Virus record (IMG/VR): IMGVR_UViG_3300032293_000207
Span: 1 to 24,497 of that record
Source: a virus
Reading direction: 5' to 3' (one strand)
DNA length: 24,497 nt
Shown here: positions 5,022-13,707 of the stretch, one piece after another
Layout of the letters: each line of letters begins with the position of its first letter
Position numbering within the stretch: position 1 is the stretch's first letter
Notes under the pieces: model-generated
What the model was told of the DNA's origin: nothing
Database searches by the model: none
The model's input: only the letters and a program-made list of their open reading frames with translations
Position numbers and translations under genes: made by a program

Positions 5022-7069
5022 TATTGACTCCCTGCAATAGATTCTACTGCTCTGCGACCCAAAAACCCTACACCAGCAACACCAGCAAAATAACCGAGAA
5101 TTTTTCTGGCTTGAGTTCTTGCCTGAACTAAATCTTCTAGTTTGGCAACATCTCGCATCATTGTTCTGTAACCAGCGTCATCAATAATGCCGCGATCTAA
5201 CAAATCTTTAGCTGCTTTGGCAACTGAATTTTGGATGTCTGTTGCTGTTTTTGCGGCATTAACATCATCTTGCATCTTAGTTAATGACCTAACCGCTTCT
5301 GCCTGTTTTTCTCTGGTTTGAATGAATGTCTGAATCGGTGCTGCTTTCTCACCCGTTCTAGTTCTTCTCAAAGCCTCTGCTAGCGATTCGCCTGGACGTT
5401 GTGTTGGCGGTGCAGCCGTGCCGAGCGCCTCTTGCAGCCGACGCTCACTTTCTTTGCTCAGTTTTCTGGCGCGTTCAGCCTCCTTGCCGGTTTCTTTAGC
5501 AACCACACCAGCCGCCTTTTCAGACAATTTGGCATCATCAACAGCGCGTTGTGCGGCCTCTCTTGATGATTTAAGGCTCTTAAACTCGTCGTACAAACCT
5601 AATTGACGCAACGGACGTTCATTACTTTGCAACCAAGTTCGAAAAGCAGCTTCGGATGGAACAACCTCTTTACCAAACAAATCACGGGTAAAGTGCAGAC
5701 GCGCAGCCTCACGCAGGTTTGGACTCGACTCTAGCAATCGACTAAATACCGGATTCCCAAGTTTTGCCTTGTTGATGACCTCGCCAACTACTTGTGCTTC
5801 GGTCAACTTTTCAGCCGCACTAATGGGATCAATGTCCAGAACGCGCTTCAATCCACCCTGCCGTTCCATAATGTCCAACGGCCTAGACAAACTGCTAAAC
5901 CGACCCAATGCCTGACGGTAATCTTGTGGCATTTGGCGAATCAAGTTTCCGCGCAACGATTTCAATCCACGCAAGACTTCTTGATCTGCACCCGTCTGAG
6001 GAAAGAATTTATTGATAATGTCTTTGCTAAGATATTTGCGGAGTGAATCAGCCGAATACAAACTCAGGGCATCCACATCACCCGTTTTTGCCAAAGACTC
6101 AATCTCTGCCATCATTGCTTTGACTTGCGGATTTCGTGACTTTTTGCCAATTTCCTGCGCTTGGGTTATCAAACCTAACGTGCTAACAGTCGGCGTATCA
6201 CCCGAAGCCTGAATAATTCCTCCAAGACCAGACTCAGTTTTTCTCGCGTCAATTAAAGTTTTGTTAAGCGTTTTTGTGACGTTTCGTATTTCTTGCCCAA
6301 ACACTTCCACAGGAATACTAGGCTGTGCAAGCATCCGTTGCTCTAAGGCGCTGACTGCTTGCTGTGCCGCAAGTGTTTGTTGTTCAGCGCGTTCTGCAAG
6401 TTGATCTGCTCTAGCCGCACTCTGCTCTGCTTGAACTCGCCGCGCACCCGCAGCCTCTCGAACAGGCTGTCTAACTTGCGCCTGAAGTTGAGCAGCTTGT
6501 TGTTGTGCTGTTAATGGCGCTTTAGCTGCGCGTTCAGCAGCAACCACAGGTTGTCTTTCCATTTGGCTAACTACGCCCGCAGCACGTTCTCTTTGTCGTT
6601 CTGCCTCTGAAATTGGCGCTCCGTAGCGTTCTGCGGTTGCTTTTTTAACTGCCTCTGCTTCTTTTGTTACATCTCGACCAAGACTGCGCTTGATAAGACC
6701 AGCGCCATAACGACCAGCGCCTACGACACTAGTAGCACCAAGTGGCGCAAAACTTGTTAACAACTCAGCTAATGGGCGACGTTTAGGGCTGACCATGCCA
6801 GCCTTTTCCATTTGCTTACCTATGTATTCAGACCCTAAAAACGGTTCGTCTTTGTATCCAAATGGACGTAAGGCCATAGCACCAATGTCTGCTGGCGCAC
6901 CTAAAGTTCCAGCAACTAATGATCTGTTAATGACATCGGTTACTGGTTCAACGTACTTTTCCCCAAAAGACTTTTCTGGAACTAAGTCTTCATAACCACC
7001 ACCTTTGCTACCACCTTGACTGCGATCAGTTTTGGAGGTGGGAACCAAATCTTCGTAACCATCAGCCAT
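5021..7069 (-). CDS. Putative DNA-ejection/internal virion protein (682 aa, coiled-coil)
   Basis: A long, Ala/Gln/Arg/Glu-rich protein with no catalytic motif that I can see. The N-terminus carries the heptapeptide GYEDLVP twice (residues 4-10 and 25-31) separated by a Ser/Gly linker. A hydrophobic Gly/Ala region follows at about 50-125, then a long predicted coiled coil at ~140-247 ([20 protein letters not shown] and following), another helical charged region in the last third, and a C-terminal hydrophobic segment ([17 protein letters not shown], about 655-672). Size, helical content and position, last of four such genes before the lysis end, fit the internal proteins that podoviruses push into the host with their DNA. 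The ATG follows the preceding stop directly. Structural role likely; the ejection assignment is inference. Confidence 0.6.
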   Translation of the reverse strand: MADGYEDLVPTSKTDRSQGGSKGGGYEDLVPEKSFGEKYVEPVTDVINRSLVAGTLGAPADIGAMALRPFGYKDEPFLGSEYIGKQMEKAGMVSPKRRPLAELLTSFAPLGATSVVGAGRYGAGLIKRSLGRDVTKEAEAVKKATAERYGAPISEAERQRERAAGVVSQMERQPVVAAERAAKAPLTAQQQAAQLQAQVRQPVREAAGARRVQAEQSAARADQLAERAEQQTLAAQQAVSALEQRMLAQPSIPVEVFGQEIRNVTKTLNKTLIDARKTESGLGGIIQASGDTPTVSTLGLITQAQEIGKKSRNPQVKAMMAEIESLAKTGDVDALSLYSADSLRKYLSKDIINKFFPQTGADQEVLRGLKSLRGNLIRQMPQDYRQALGRFSSLSRPLDIMERQGGLKRVLDIDPISAAEKLTEAQVVGEVINKAKLGNPVFSRLLESSPNLREAARLHFTRDLFGKEVVPSEAAFRTWLQSNERPLRQLGLYDEFKSLKSSREAAQRAVDDAKLSEKAAGVVAKETGKEAERARKLSKESERRLQEALGTAAPPTQRPGESLAEALRRTRTGEKAAPIQTFIQTREKQAEAVRSLTKMQDDVNAAKTATDIQNSVAKAAKDLLDRGIIDDAGYRTMMRDVAKLEDLVQARTQARKILGYFAGVAGVGFLGRRAVESIAGSQ

Positions 7070-8536
7070 TTATAACTCCTGACCAGTGTTTTTCTTAAAT
7101 CGTTCTTTTACCTTTGCTGGATCAGCGCCTTGTTGTATTGCGGCATTTGCATTTTTTCTTTCTGTGGAAATATCAACATTTCCAGCAGGAGGTGTAGGCA
7201 TCGCACTGCCACTTTGATAAGTATCCAAGAATCCAGGAGCTTGAATCTGAGGAACGCGATATCCAGAATCTCGCAAGAAATCTGCGCGTCTTTGTGATGT
7301 TCCGACAGAATAGTTGATCTGTTCTTGAAGATTATTCAGAACATAATTAGGATCATCTCCAGGGTTTGTGGTGAATGAACGATAGTTCTGCAACTCATTG
7401 CCGGTAAGTGTCGCACCATATAATGCGTGACGGTTAGGTGCTTGCAGCAAGTTATACCTAGCCCACCATGCAGCTGCCTTTTGACCTTCTGGATCAGATA
7501 ATCTACGTTTTGACTCTAGCGACAAATCAGCACCAAAACCAAGTAAACCTAAACTAGCGTACTCAGGCTTAAATTCTGACTTTAGTTTTTGCAAATCATT
7601 TGCCAACGACGATAATCCTGCAACATCTTTAACTTGTTTTTCACTTAGAGGCTTTCCTCCAACGCCACCGCCATCTTTCATCGCAGCAATGTCACGGCGT
7701 GTCCGATCCTGCATCTCCGCTAATTGCAATCTAAATGCTTTGTCTTCCCTACGACGTTCAGCTTCTGCTTCTTGTTTAATCACAATCTGAAACATCTTGT
7801 CGGCAGCCTCAACATTCTGCTTTGCTAACTCTAACGACTTAGGCAGACCATACTTAGCTTTGTAATCCCGCATAAAGTTAGCGCCCTGTTCGGCAAACAG
7901 TGCGTCTGCTTCTAGTTCAGCCTTCTGCCGGTCATATGCTGCCAACCTAGTAATGCGTTCCAACTCACGCCCTAGTGTTTCAGAACGGGTTTTAAGTTGT
8001 CTTAGATTAGTGTCGAACAGGTCTTTTTCTTTGGCGTACAAGTCCATACGACCTTTTTGATAGCCAGTAGCCATGCCATTCATCGCAGACATAGCAGCCT
8101 GGGCATTACCTTTGCCACCAACACCAATCGCAAACCCCACCACACCAATCAGGCTGTAGAGTGTTGCCAAATCCATCGCATTGTCTTTGGTCGGTGTGAA
8201 CGGCACTTCCATCTGCTTATCCACATCAGCCAACCCGCGCATCGCCGCAGAGTCTTCTATAGCTGTTCTTTCAACATCCAGCGCTTCACCTCGCGCCCTA
8301 GCCTTTCCAGCAGTCCTAGCCGCAACATCCTGCTCTTGGGCAAACTCAAATTTCTGTTTGTCCTCAATCGCTGTCTTCAATTCAGCTTGCGGTTCTTCCA
8401 TAAACGTCTGGTAGCGCGACACCAAATCACCCTTGGGCGCAGCAGGAGGCGTTTCCGGTTTAGGTGCAGCAGGTGGCTTGGACTTTGCCCTAGCTACTGG
8501 GTCACCTACGTTCATGCTAAGAGGACTTGTTGCCAT
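7070..8536 (-). CDS. Putative internal virion/ejection protein (488 aa, coiled-coil)
   Basis: The first ~45 residues are Ala/Pro/Lys-rich and probably unstructured. Residues ~50-115 are charged and helical, a Gly/Ala hydrophobic segment lies near 123-150 (LATLYSLIGVVGFAIGVGGK), and residues ~160-290 form long Arg/Glu/Lys/Gln-rich helices such as EAEAERRREDKAFRLQLAEM. The last third has a compact region with NRHALYGATLTGNELQNYRS and a flexible tail. No lytic transglycosylase or other enzyme motif is visible. It is coupled to the 371-residue gene by TAATG and abuts the 682-residue gene. Such triplets or quartets of helical proteins downstream of tail genes are typical podovirus ejection proteins; family-level evidence is only positional and compositional. 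Confidence 0.55.
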   Translation of the reverse strand: MATSPLSMNVGDPVARAKSKPPAAPKPETPPAAPKGDLVSRYQTFMEEPQAELKTAIEDKQKFEFAQEQDVAARTAGKARARGEALDVERTAIEDSAAMRGLADVDKQMEVPFTPTKDNAMDLATLYSLIGVVGFAIGVGGKGNAQAAMSAMNGMATGYQKGRMDLYAKEKDLFDTNLRQLKTRSETLGRELERITRLAAYDRQKAELEADALFAEQGANFMRDYKAKYGLPKSLELAKQNVEAADKMFQIVIKQEAEAERRREDKAFRLQLAEMQDRTRRDIAAMKDGGGVGGKPLSEKQVKDVAGLSSLANDLQKLKSEFKPEYASLGLLGFGADLSLESKRRLSDPEGQKAAAWWARYNLLQAPNRHALYGATLTGNELQNYRSFTTNPGDDPNYVLNNLQEQINYSVGTSQRRADFLRDSGYRVPQIQAPGFLDTYQSGSAMPTPPAGNVDISTERKNANAAIQQGADPAKVKERFKKNTGQEL

Positions 8537-9651
8537 TAGACAATCCTTCCCTGCTGTGGCTGAGTAAACGGAGCCTGACCGCCCATACTTCTAGCAAGCG
8601 TCGAGAAATAGTTATTTGTTAGTTCATTCACATACTGGTCTGCTTGCAATCCTGTACGAATAGCACCGGCTGCGATCTGATCACCAATATTGGCAATCTT
8701 CAGACCCATGTCATATTTGTTTGCCAACAGTTGCTGGAGGAAGGCTTGTTCTTGCACGGCTGCTTGTTCTGCGCCAACGCCGCCACGACCTGCCGCACCT
8801 TGGGCTGCACGCGCTCTTAGTGCCTGTATCTGCTGCTGCTCTACAGGTGTGAGTTCGCCACGTTCTGCTTGCTGAACCATAGCCTCGCCACGCTGCTTAT
8901 AAGGCGCTGCCATAGCCTGTAGTTCTTCTTTAGCCTGTCTTCCCTGCGCTGCTGATTGTCTTGCAGCGATAATCGCTGGCAGACTTTGTAAACCAGCAAT
9001 GCCTAGCTTTTCCAGTGTGTCTGGACTTGTCAGGTTAGCTTTGATTCTTTCCGTCACGCTAGGCTGCTTAGAAAGCGCTGCCTCGACCTCTGGAACGGTA
9101 GTGTAAGCACCGCGCATAAAGGGTGTTGATTCAGCAGCCGCAATCTGTGGCATACGAAGACCTTCAGACACCCCCGTTGGCGCTCTCAACCCCGTACTTC
9201 CAGGTCGCACGTTGTACAAACCTAGTGGGCTTGTTGCGTCCACCGCATCAGGTGAAACGTAACCCCCCGTTCTTGGATTAGGAACGTAGTTGTCAGGAAC
9301 TAAACTGTAGGTATCCTGAAAACTTGGTGTGGTTGTTTTAACTGGCGCTTCAAAATCACTTGGGGAATATCCAAAGTTTTCAGCCCTTGTATAGCCGCCA
9401 GTTTGAATATCTGGCGAACCAGCATATTTCATCAAATCATATTCACCTTGGTAGAACTCCATCAGACCCGTGTCAGGGTTAATAGTGCCAGCGCCACCAG
9501 CATCTTTCAGCATGGACGCTTCTCTAGGAGTGATGTGAACAAGCATAGAATCGCCGCCACGACCCTTTTGGGCTAGCTGTTTGGCAATCTGCTTAAGGTC
9601 GCTACTCTCTTGAATAGTGGCCTTTAATAGTTTTGCGATCTGCTTAGTCAT
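8536..9651 (-). CDS. Putative virion/ejection protein (371 aa) with THxTPxEA-like N-terminal motif
   Basis: Residues about 35-67 contain SMLVHITPREASMLKDAGGA followed by GTINPDTGLMEFY, a motif I recall from many phage structural proteins of unknown function (general form MLxHIxPxEAxxLKxxGGxGTxNPxTGLxEF). The middle is Pro/Tyr/Gly-rich and extended; residues ~200-330 are Ala/Gln-rich helices (QQQIQALRARAAQGAAGRGG), and the C-terminus is polar. The start overlaps the end of the 724-residue gene by 8 bases, and the stop is TAATG-coupled to the next gene. With its neighbours it probably forms part of the internal or distal tail machinery. Confidence 0.55.
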   Translation of the reverse strand: MTKQIAKLLKATIQESSDLKQIAKQLAQKGRGGDSMLVHITPREASMLKDAGGAGTINPDTGLMEFYQGEYDLMKYAGSPDIQTGGYTRAENFGYSPSDFEAPVKTTTPSFQDTYSLVPDNYVPNPRTGGYVSPDAVDATSPLGLYNVRPGSTGLRAPTGVSEGLRMPQIAAAESTPFMRGAYTTVPEVEAALSKQPSVTERIKANLTSPDTLEKLGIAGLQSLPAIIAARQSAAQGRQAKEELQAMAAPYKQRGEAMVQQAERGELTPVEQQQIQALRARAAQGAAGRGGVGAEQAAVQEQAFLQQLLANKYDMGLKIANIGDQIAAGAIRTGLQADQYVNELTNNYFSTLARSMGGQAPFTQPQQGRIV

Positions 9652-11818
9652 AACCAGTGCCTCCTAATTCATCTGATAGTTTTAGCGATTCCACGTTCCA
9701 TACTGGCTTACGTTCTCTACCCTTTTTGTCCATGTAAGACCCGCCAGGATCACCCACATTCAACGCTTGGGCTAACGCACTAGCACCAGGCATCATGGGG
9801 AAAGGCGCTCCCAATAGAGTAGTCAGCGGAACCGTTTCAACTGCCACCGTTCCTTTTGGCTTTTTCTTCTTTCTTCTGACGGAAGTTCTTGGCCCTGAAG
9901 AATCGCCAGTATCTGTACCGGCTGTTTCATCTGCTCCACCCTGATCAGCTTGATCTTCTTGGAATGGCCCAGTATCGTCAGCAATACCTGTCAAATTGAT
10001 AATTTCTCTGTCTTGATCAGTCAGGGTTGATGTCGAGCCACCACCAGCAGCCCCACCACCGGTAGTTCCCCCACTACTGCCGCCACCAGTGCCGGTAGGT
10101 ACACGGGTTGGTGTTCCGGTTCCTGTCTGCGTATTCGTCTGAGTTTGGGTTTGCGTCTGAGTATTTGGCTGTGTCTGTGTACCAGTTTGAGTCGCAGTCG
10201 CTTCTCGTCTTGCTGCTTCCTCGAACTCTCGTTGTAGCTGATCAGGACTTACTTCGGTAGCCCGTTGCGTCCAGAAATCGCGTCCAGCCTGTTCTGCCTC
10301 GCGGTTTAGGTAGCGATCATAAAGCGCTTGAATTGCGTCTGGTTGATTTAGAGGAGAAGTTGCATCACCTGGTTTTCTAACTATGCCTGTTTTTATTAGG
10401 TCAGCACCCCACTCGAACGGAGATGCCGTGACCGTAACTTCAGGCAATACATCAAGCGGATTAAAGTTGGGATCACCCAACCTACGCGCTGCTAATAGCG
10501 CTTCTTCATCTGTTTCCTGTCCAATGTTGCCAGGTATAAGCAAAGCAGCAGCACCAGCCATGGTTCTAGCAGCCGTAGAAGCGCCAGCATCTTGCAGAGA
10601 TTTGATGGTCGCTTCGTTTCCGTACTTCTGAGCAAATTCAGGCGTGTTTGCAATCACATCTTTAAGCAGTTGCGCCCTGCCTTCTGCGCTACTAACAATT
10701 CTCTCTAACGCTGTTCCCGCCTGACGTTCTGTTGCAGACAGTACATTTTGCAAAGTAGAACTGTTAGCAACAATCTTATCAAGCACGGACTGTGGCAACT
10801 GAGTAACCATGTTTCTAACAATATTGCCTTCTACAGCGTTCGCTAAAGCCGATCCTCCCGCTGGCATCGCCATGCCCGCAACCTCTACTTTAGAAGTAGG
10901 ATCAGAATACGCTTGCATAATCAGGTCTTCAACATTGGCTAGTTGCTGTCCTGGGGGTAGTGCGCTTGTTTGGGTTTTTGCCTTTTGTTGTGCTATGTAA
11001 TCTTGACCCGCACCAGTTGCAGCGCTTAAAAGTGCGCTTGACCCAATGTCTTGACCAGTAATTCCTGCCTCTGTAGCGCCGCCGAGCGCTGAAGATATGC
11101 CGGATGCAAGTGTTCTATTTGTTCCCTCTGGAACCAAATCCAGTGCGCCATAACCTGCGGCTTGTCCAGCGCCACCACCAAGCGCAGCCAATGCCGCCTG
11201 TCCAACGTCACCCGTTTGGATCAATGTTCCTGTACCAGAACCAACAGCACCAGCAGCAGCAGCAGGTAATGCAGCGCTACCTCCGATGGTTCCGCTGAGA
11301 TTACCGGCTTGTTGAGCGCCCTGAACCGCTTGACCTGCCATAGTACCGGCGTAAGTACCAGCGCCAGCCGCAAGACCTGCTCTCAAAATGTCAGAACCAG
11401 TACCTCCCGCCGCAGCGGTTACACCAGCATTAACAACGCCAGCACCAAGCGCTGCCGCCCCCGCTGCTGTTGTTGCGCCTAACGCAGACCCAATAGCAGG
11501 AAGTAACGCCGGAGCCACAGCGCCAATGATCGGAACAATGAATGGCGCTAACGCTTGGAAGAAGTTGGTTTTTCTATCTGGTGTATAGCCCGATTCTCCA
11601 GGAAGCGCGATTGTCGAAAAGGGATCAGTACCCATGCCACTACCACGGGGCTGACCGGCTTGTGGGTTTTCTGTTTTTGCAGCTTCTCGAAACTCAACAT
11701 TCAGTTGGGCAGGAGGAACTTCTTTCGCTCTCTGTTCCCAAAAGGCTTGTCCTGCCGCATCTGGCTGGCGACCCAAATCCCGTAAGAACAGTCTGGCAAC
11801 GTGCTGTTGAGCATCCAT
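9644..11818 (-). CDS. Large virion protein with two DUF4214-like domains (724 aa)
   Basis: Two related ~45-residue helical domains are visible: residues ~5-49 (ARLFLRDLGRQPDAAGQAFW then EQRAKEV) and ~496-539 (ALYDRYLNREAEQAGRDFW then TQRATEV). Both follow the DUF4214 pattern (Y/FxxxLxRxxDxxGxxFW), which elsewhere occurs in extracellular and S-layer-like bacterial proteins. Residues ~85-280 are an exceptional Ala/Gly-rich stretch (e.g. APALLPAIGSALGATTAAGA) that could be membrane-active. Residues ~542-566 are a Thr-Gln repeat linker, 567-598 a Gly/Ser linker, and a cluster RRKKKKPK lies near 648-655. It is the first of four long genes thought to encode ejected or internal proteins. Whether the paired domains bind peptidoglycan, glycan or another virion protein is not known. 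Confidence 0.6.
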   Translation of the reverse strand: MDAQQHVARLFLRDLGRQPDAAGQAFWEQRAKEVPPAQLNVEFREAAKTENPQAGQPRGSGMGTDPFSTIALPGESGYTPDRKTNFFQALAPFIVPIIGAVAPALLPAIGSALGATTAAGAAALGAGVVNAGVTAAAGGTGSDILRAGLAAGAGTYAGTMAGQAVQGAQQAGNLSGTIGGSAALPAAAAGAVGSGTGTLIQTGDVGQAALAALGGGAGQAAGYGALDLVPEGTNRTLASGISSALGGATEAGITGQDIGSSALLSAATGAGQDYIAQQKAKTQTSALPPGQQLANVEDLIMQAYSDPTSKVEVAGMAMPAGGSALANAVEGNIVRNMVTQLPQSVLDKIVANSSTLQNVLSATERQAGTALERIVSSAEGRAQLLKDVIANTPEFAQKYGNEATIKSLQDAGASTAARTMAGAAALLIPGNIGQETDEEALLAARRLGDPNFNPLDVLPEVTVTASPFEWGADLIKTGIVRKPGDATSPLNQPDAIQALYDRYLNREAEQAGRDFWTQRATEVSPDQLQREFEEAARREATATQTGTQTQPNTQTQTQTQTNTQTGTGTPTRVPTGTGGGSSGGTTGGGAAGGGSTSTLTDQDREIINLTGIADDTGPFQEDQADQGGADETAGTDTGDSSGPRTSVRRKKKKPKGTVAVETVPLTTLLGAPFPMMPGASALAQALNVGDPGGSYMDKKGRERKPVWNVESLKLSDELGGTGYD
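10121..10198 (-). repeat. Thr-Gln dipeptide repeat tract
   Basis: In the 724-residue protein, residues ~541-566 are nearly only Thr and Gln with a few Asn/Gly/Pro (TATQTGTQTQPNTQTQTQTQ). In DNA this appears as degenerate six-base units of the gtttgg/gtctga type. It links the second DUF4214-like domain to a Gly/Ser tract and is probably an extended spacer. Confidence 0.7.
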
Positions 11819-11830
11819 GTCGTTTCTTCC

Positions 11831-12163
11831 TTAGATCAATTTCGCAGCAGTTGCAAACACGGCAAGCGCTTGGTAATCAATATCACCTTGCATACCTTCA
11901 GCGTCATCCAGGCCAAACTTTCTTAACCGATCTAGAAACATAGGATAGGCTTGCTTGTCCTGAATCGTCATTTCTGCCAGCTTTCCCAACTCTTTTAGTT
12001 GTTCTGGCGACAATCCCGTTTCTTGCATCATTTGCGTCAGCATCTGCTGTGCTTGCTGAACCTGAGGATTGCTCATCGGGCTAGCGCCACCTTGCATGGC
12101 TTGCATCACATCTGCGTTTTGTTGCATCGCAACATTGCTATTTGCTTGGGGTGGAAGTTCCAT
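11831..12163 (-). CDS. Small conserved phage protein, Gln/Met-rich (110 aa)
   Basis: ATG at 12163 (MELPPQANSNVAMQQ) is chosen because it lies just after the stop of the upstream gene (12166-12168) with GGAAA before it; the same frame is open 22 codons further upstream but that part is not protein-like. The N-terminal half is Gln/Met-rich and likely flexible (QQAQQMLTQMMQETGLSPEQ); the C-terminal half forms helices (LKELGKLAEMTIQDKQAYPM and the final DYQALAVFATAAKLI). No domain assigned. It lies right before the 724-residue gene and could be a small virion component or chaperone; inference from position only. Confidence 0.6.
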   Translation of the reverse strand: MELPPQANSNVAMQQNADVMQAMQGGASPMSNPQVQQAQQMLTQMMQETGLSPEQLKELGKLAEMTIQDKQAYPMFLDRLRKFGLDDAEGMQGDIDYQALAVFATAAKLI

Positions 12164-12165
12164 GA

Positions 12166-12510
12166 TTAGTTTTCCAGTTCTAAGGCAGCAACAATCTGTT
12201 CGTGAATATAAAGGTGACTGGCTATCCAATCATAGAAATCTTCTTCTCGATTCCAGTCCGTATCAAGCAAATTAAACGGGTTATTTAGACCTAAAAGGTT
12301 GGCAAAAGCCTGGTGTTCGTCCTGATGAACCTGCAACCAGTCATCCAAATTGTCTAAATCAGCCTCCATTAGGGGGTAAATAGGCACGGTAAAGCCAGCA
12401 TCCATGAATGTTTGCTGAAATAACCTGTGTTGCATCCCGTTTTCGAACAAAAACTCTCCTAGCGAATCCTTGTCGCCAAATTTGACGATGCTAAGAGTTT
12501 CCATGTTCAT
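12166..12510 (-). CDS. Conserved phage protein of unknown function (114 aa)
   Basis: An acidic protein, rich in Asp, Leu, His and aromatic residues, including DLDNLDDWLQVHQDEHQAFA and DFYDWIASHLYIHEQIVAAL. I recognise the arrangement of an Asp-Leu-x-x-Trp-x-x-x-His segment followed by a C-terminal W/YxxxHxxxHxxI segment from phage proteins located among tail genes; none has an assigned role to my knowledge. The ATG overlaps the upstream stop as ATGA (12507-12510). The clustered histidines could bind metal but show no enzyme signature. Confidence 0.65.
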   Translation of the reverse strand: MNMETLSIVKFGDKDSLGEFLFENGMQHRLFQQTFMDAGFTVPIYPLMEADLDNLDDWLQVHQDEHQAFANLLGLNNPFNLLDTDWNREEDFYDWIASHLYIHEQIVAALELEN

Positions 12511-12719
12511 GCTTTGTCAGCTTTCCCGTCCAAACGGTCGAAAATCTTGCTCAACATACCTTTGATATCAGAAATATCGGTCTTGTAGTCCTCTTTCGTG
12601 ACGTAAAGGTGGGGTAAATCACGAATATCATCGTCAATACGGTTCAACATTCTAGTGATGCTGTTCAATGTCCAGCCACCAAAGAATGCTGCTATACCAA
12701 CGATGATGTTAAATAGCAT
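12507..12719 (-). CDS. N-terminally membrane-anchored small protein (70 aa)
   Basis: ATG at 12719 (MLFNIIVGIAAFFGGWTLN) has the better ribosome site (GGAAGG, 5 bases upstream) than the TTG at 12731. Residues 1-19 form a membrane helix or uncleaved signal anchor; the rest is charged and helical (TRMLNRIDDDIRDLPHLYV, then KEDYKTDISDIKGMLSKIFD), predicting a periplasmic or cytoplasmic coiled coil. Proteins with this layout are frequent near phage tail-fibre and lysis genes; a spanin-like or fibre-chaperone role is possible but unproven. The stop overlaps the next start. Confidence 0.65.
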   Translation of the reverse strand: MLFNIIVGIAAFFGGWTLNSITRMLNRIDDDIRDLPHLYVTKEDYKTDISDIKGMLSKIFDRLDGKADKA

Positions 12720-12732
12720 TTGGCCTTCCAAT

Positions 12733-13368
12733 TTAGACCCCGTAGTAAGGAATTTTCTTATTTACGCCGCCAATCTGAATAGTAATGTAGCCTTCAGGAA
12801 CTAACGGCAAACTGGACGTTGCAAATGTGGCACTCGCAGCCGTAGTTCCAGTAAAGTTGACGTTATTAGACGTTACATTAGCCGTAACATCGCCGCCAGT
12901 GATCGTAACTGCATTGGCATTCTGAATAGACATCGTGCCAAGGCCAGACACAGCGCTATTAGCAATAGCAATGGCTACATTAGAAGCGCTAGTGATTCTG
13001 CCCTGTGCATCTACGGTAACTTGCGATACCTGAGTTGCAGTACCGTAAGTTCCTGCGGTCACTGCTGTGTTTGCCAGGTTAATAGTGACGTTGCCGGTTA
13101 GCGCACCACCGCCTGATATGCCAGTACCAGCAATAACATTGACTGTATTTGGCACAGCACCTGTTACGTTTGCCACAGGAACGCTGTCTAGCGTAATTGT
13201 GACGTTGCCAGTAAGCTGACCGCCACCCGACAGTAAACCGCTAGTTAAAACAAAAGTCGTGTTTGGTGTTGCGCCTACGTTAGCCGCAGTTAAAACGACA
13301 ACGCCTGTCTGACCGTTAACAGACGTTACGCCACCGCCCCCGCCAACTCCTCCCGCGACTTTTAACAT
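12733..13368 (-). CDS. Tail-fibre-like protein with repeated SGGGxLTGNVTI motif (211 aa)
   Basis: The N-terminus MLKVAGGVGGGGGVTSVNGQ followed by TGVVVLTAANVGAT matches the SVNGQTGxVxLxAxDVGA motif widespread in phage tail fibres. Two SGGGxLTGNVTI segments follow (around residues 45-57 and 85-97), then a VDAQGRITSASNV element, all typical of trimeric beta-fibre shafts. The C-terminus PLVPEGYITIQIGGVNKKIPY is also typical of fibre ends. The start has GGAGATATC upstream (9-base gap after the 109-residue gene). Its MLxxAGG start is shared with the adhesin at 3251-3772. Likely a receptor-binding or appendage protein; the receptor is unknown. Confidence 0.75.
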   Translation of the reverse strand: MLKVAGGVGGGGGVTSVNGQTGVVVLTAANVGATPNTTFVLTSGLLSGGGQLTGNVTITLDSVPVANVTGAVPNTVNVIAGTGISGGGALTGNVTINLANTAVTAGTYGTATQVSQVTVDAQGRITSASNVAIAIANSAVSGLGTMSIQNANAVTITGGDVTANVTSNNVNFTGTTAASATFATSSLPLVPEGYITIQIGGVNKKIPYYGV

Positions 13369-13377
13369 GATATCTCC

Positions 13378-13707
13378 TTATAGACCGTCGCCAGGTGTGA
13401 TGTACACAACTGCCGTGCCTGATGATGTCACTCCAGTAAAGTAAGCATTTGGCACAAAGGTCAATATCTCATCCGTACTTGGCAACAATGGAAACGCTGG
13501 CTGAGTGCTGGTTACTGCTGTGGCTGCGGTATTAGCCGCATCTGCGGTCGTGCCATAACCTAAAAATACAATGCCAGTACCTGCGTTAATAACGCGATAT
13601 TGGTTGCCACCCAAGGTAGTAGAGGAACACTGAACCGGAGTTGGGGCAGTTGTAGCAGCGGTAAAGACCACCGTATTGCCAGTCTTGGTAAAAGCGTTAA
13701 TTCCCAT
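13378..13707 (-). CDS. Small beta-rich virion protein (109 aa), paralogue of 3772-4098
   Basis: The protein begins MGINAFTKTGNTVVFTAATT and shares PTxVxxSS, QYRxxNxG, VxLGxGTTA, YFTGxT, TAVV and GDG with the 108-residue protein at 3772-4098. It is probably a beta-sandwich without enzyme motif. Its ribosome site (GGGAGGT, 5 bases from ATG) lies in the 3' end of the upstream gene, which it overlaps by 11 bases. It precedes a fibre-like gene just as its paralogue does, which suggests a conserved partnership, for instance as fibre attachment or capping subunit. Confidence 0.65.
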   Translation of the reverse strand: MGINAFTKTGNTVVFTAATTAPTPVQCSSTTLGGNQYRVINAGTGIVFLGYGTTADAANTAATAVTSTQPAFPLLPSTDEILTFVPNAYFTGVTSSGTAVVYITPGDGL

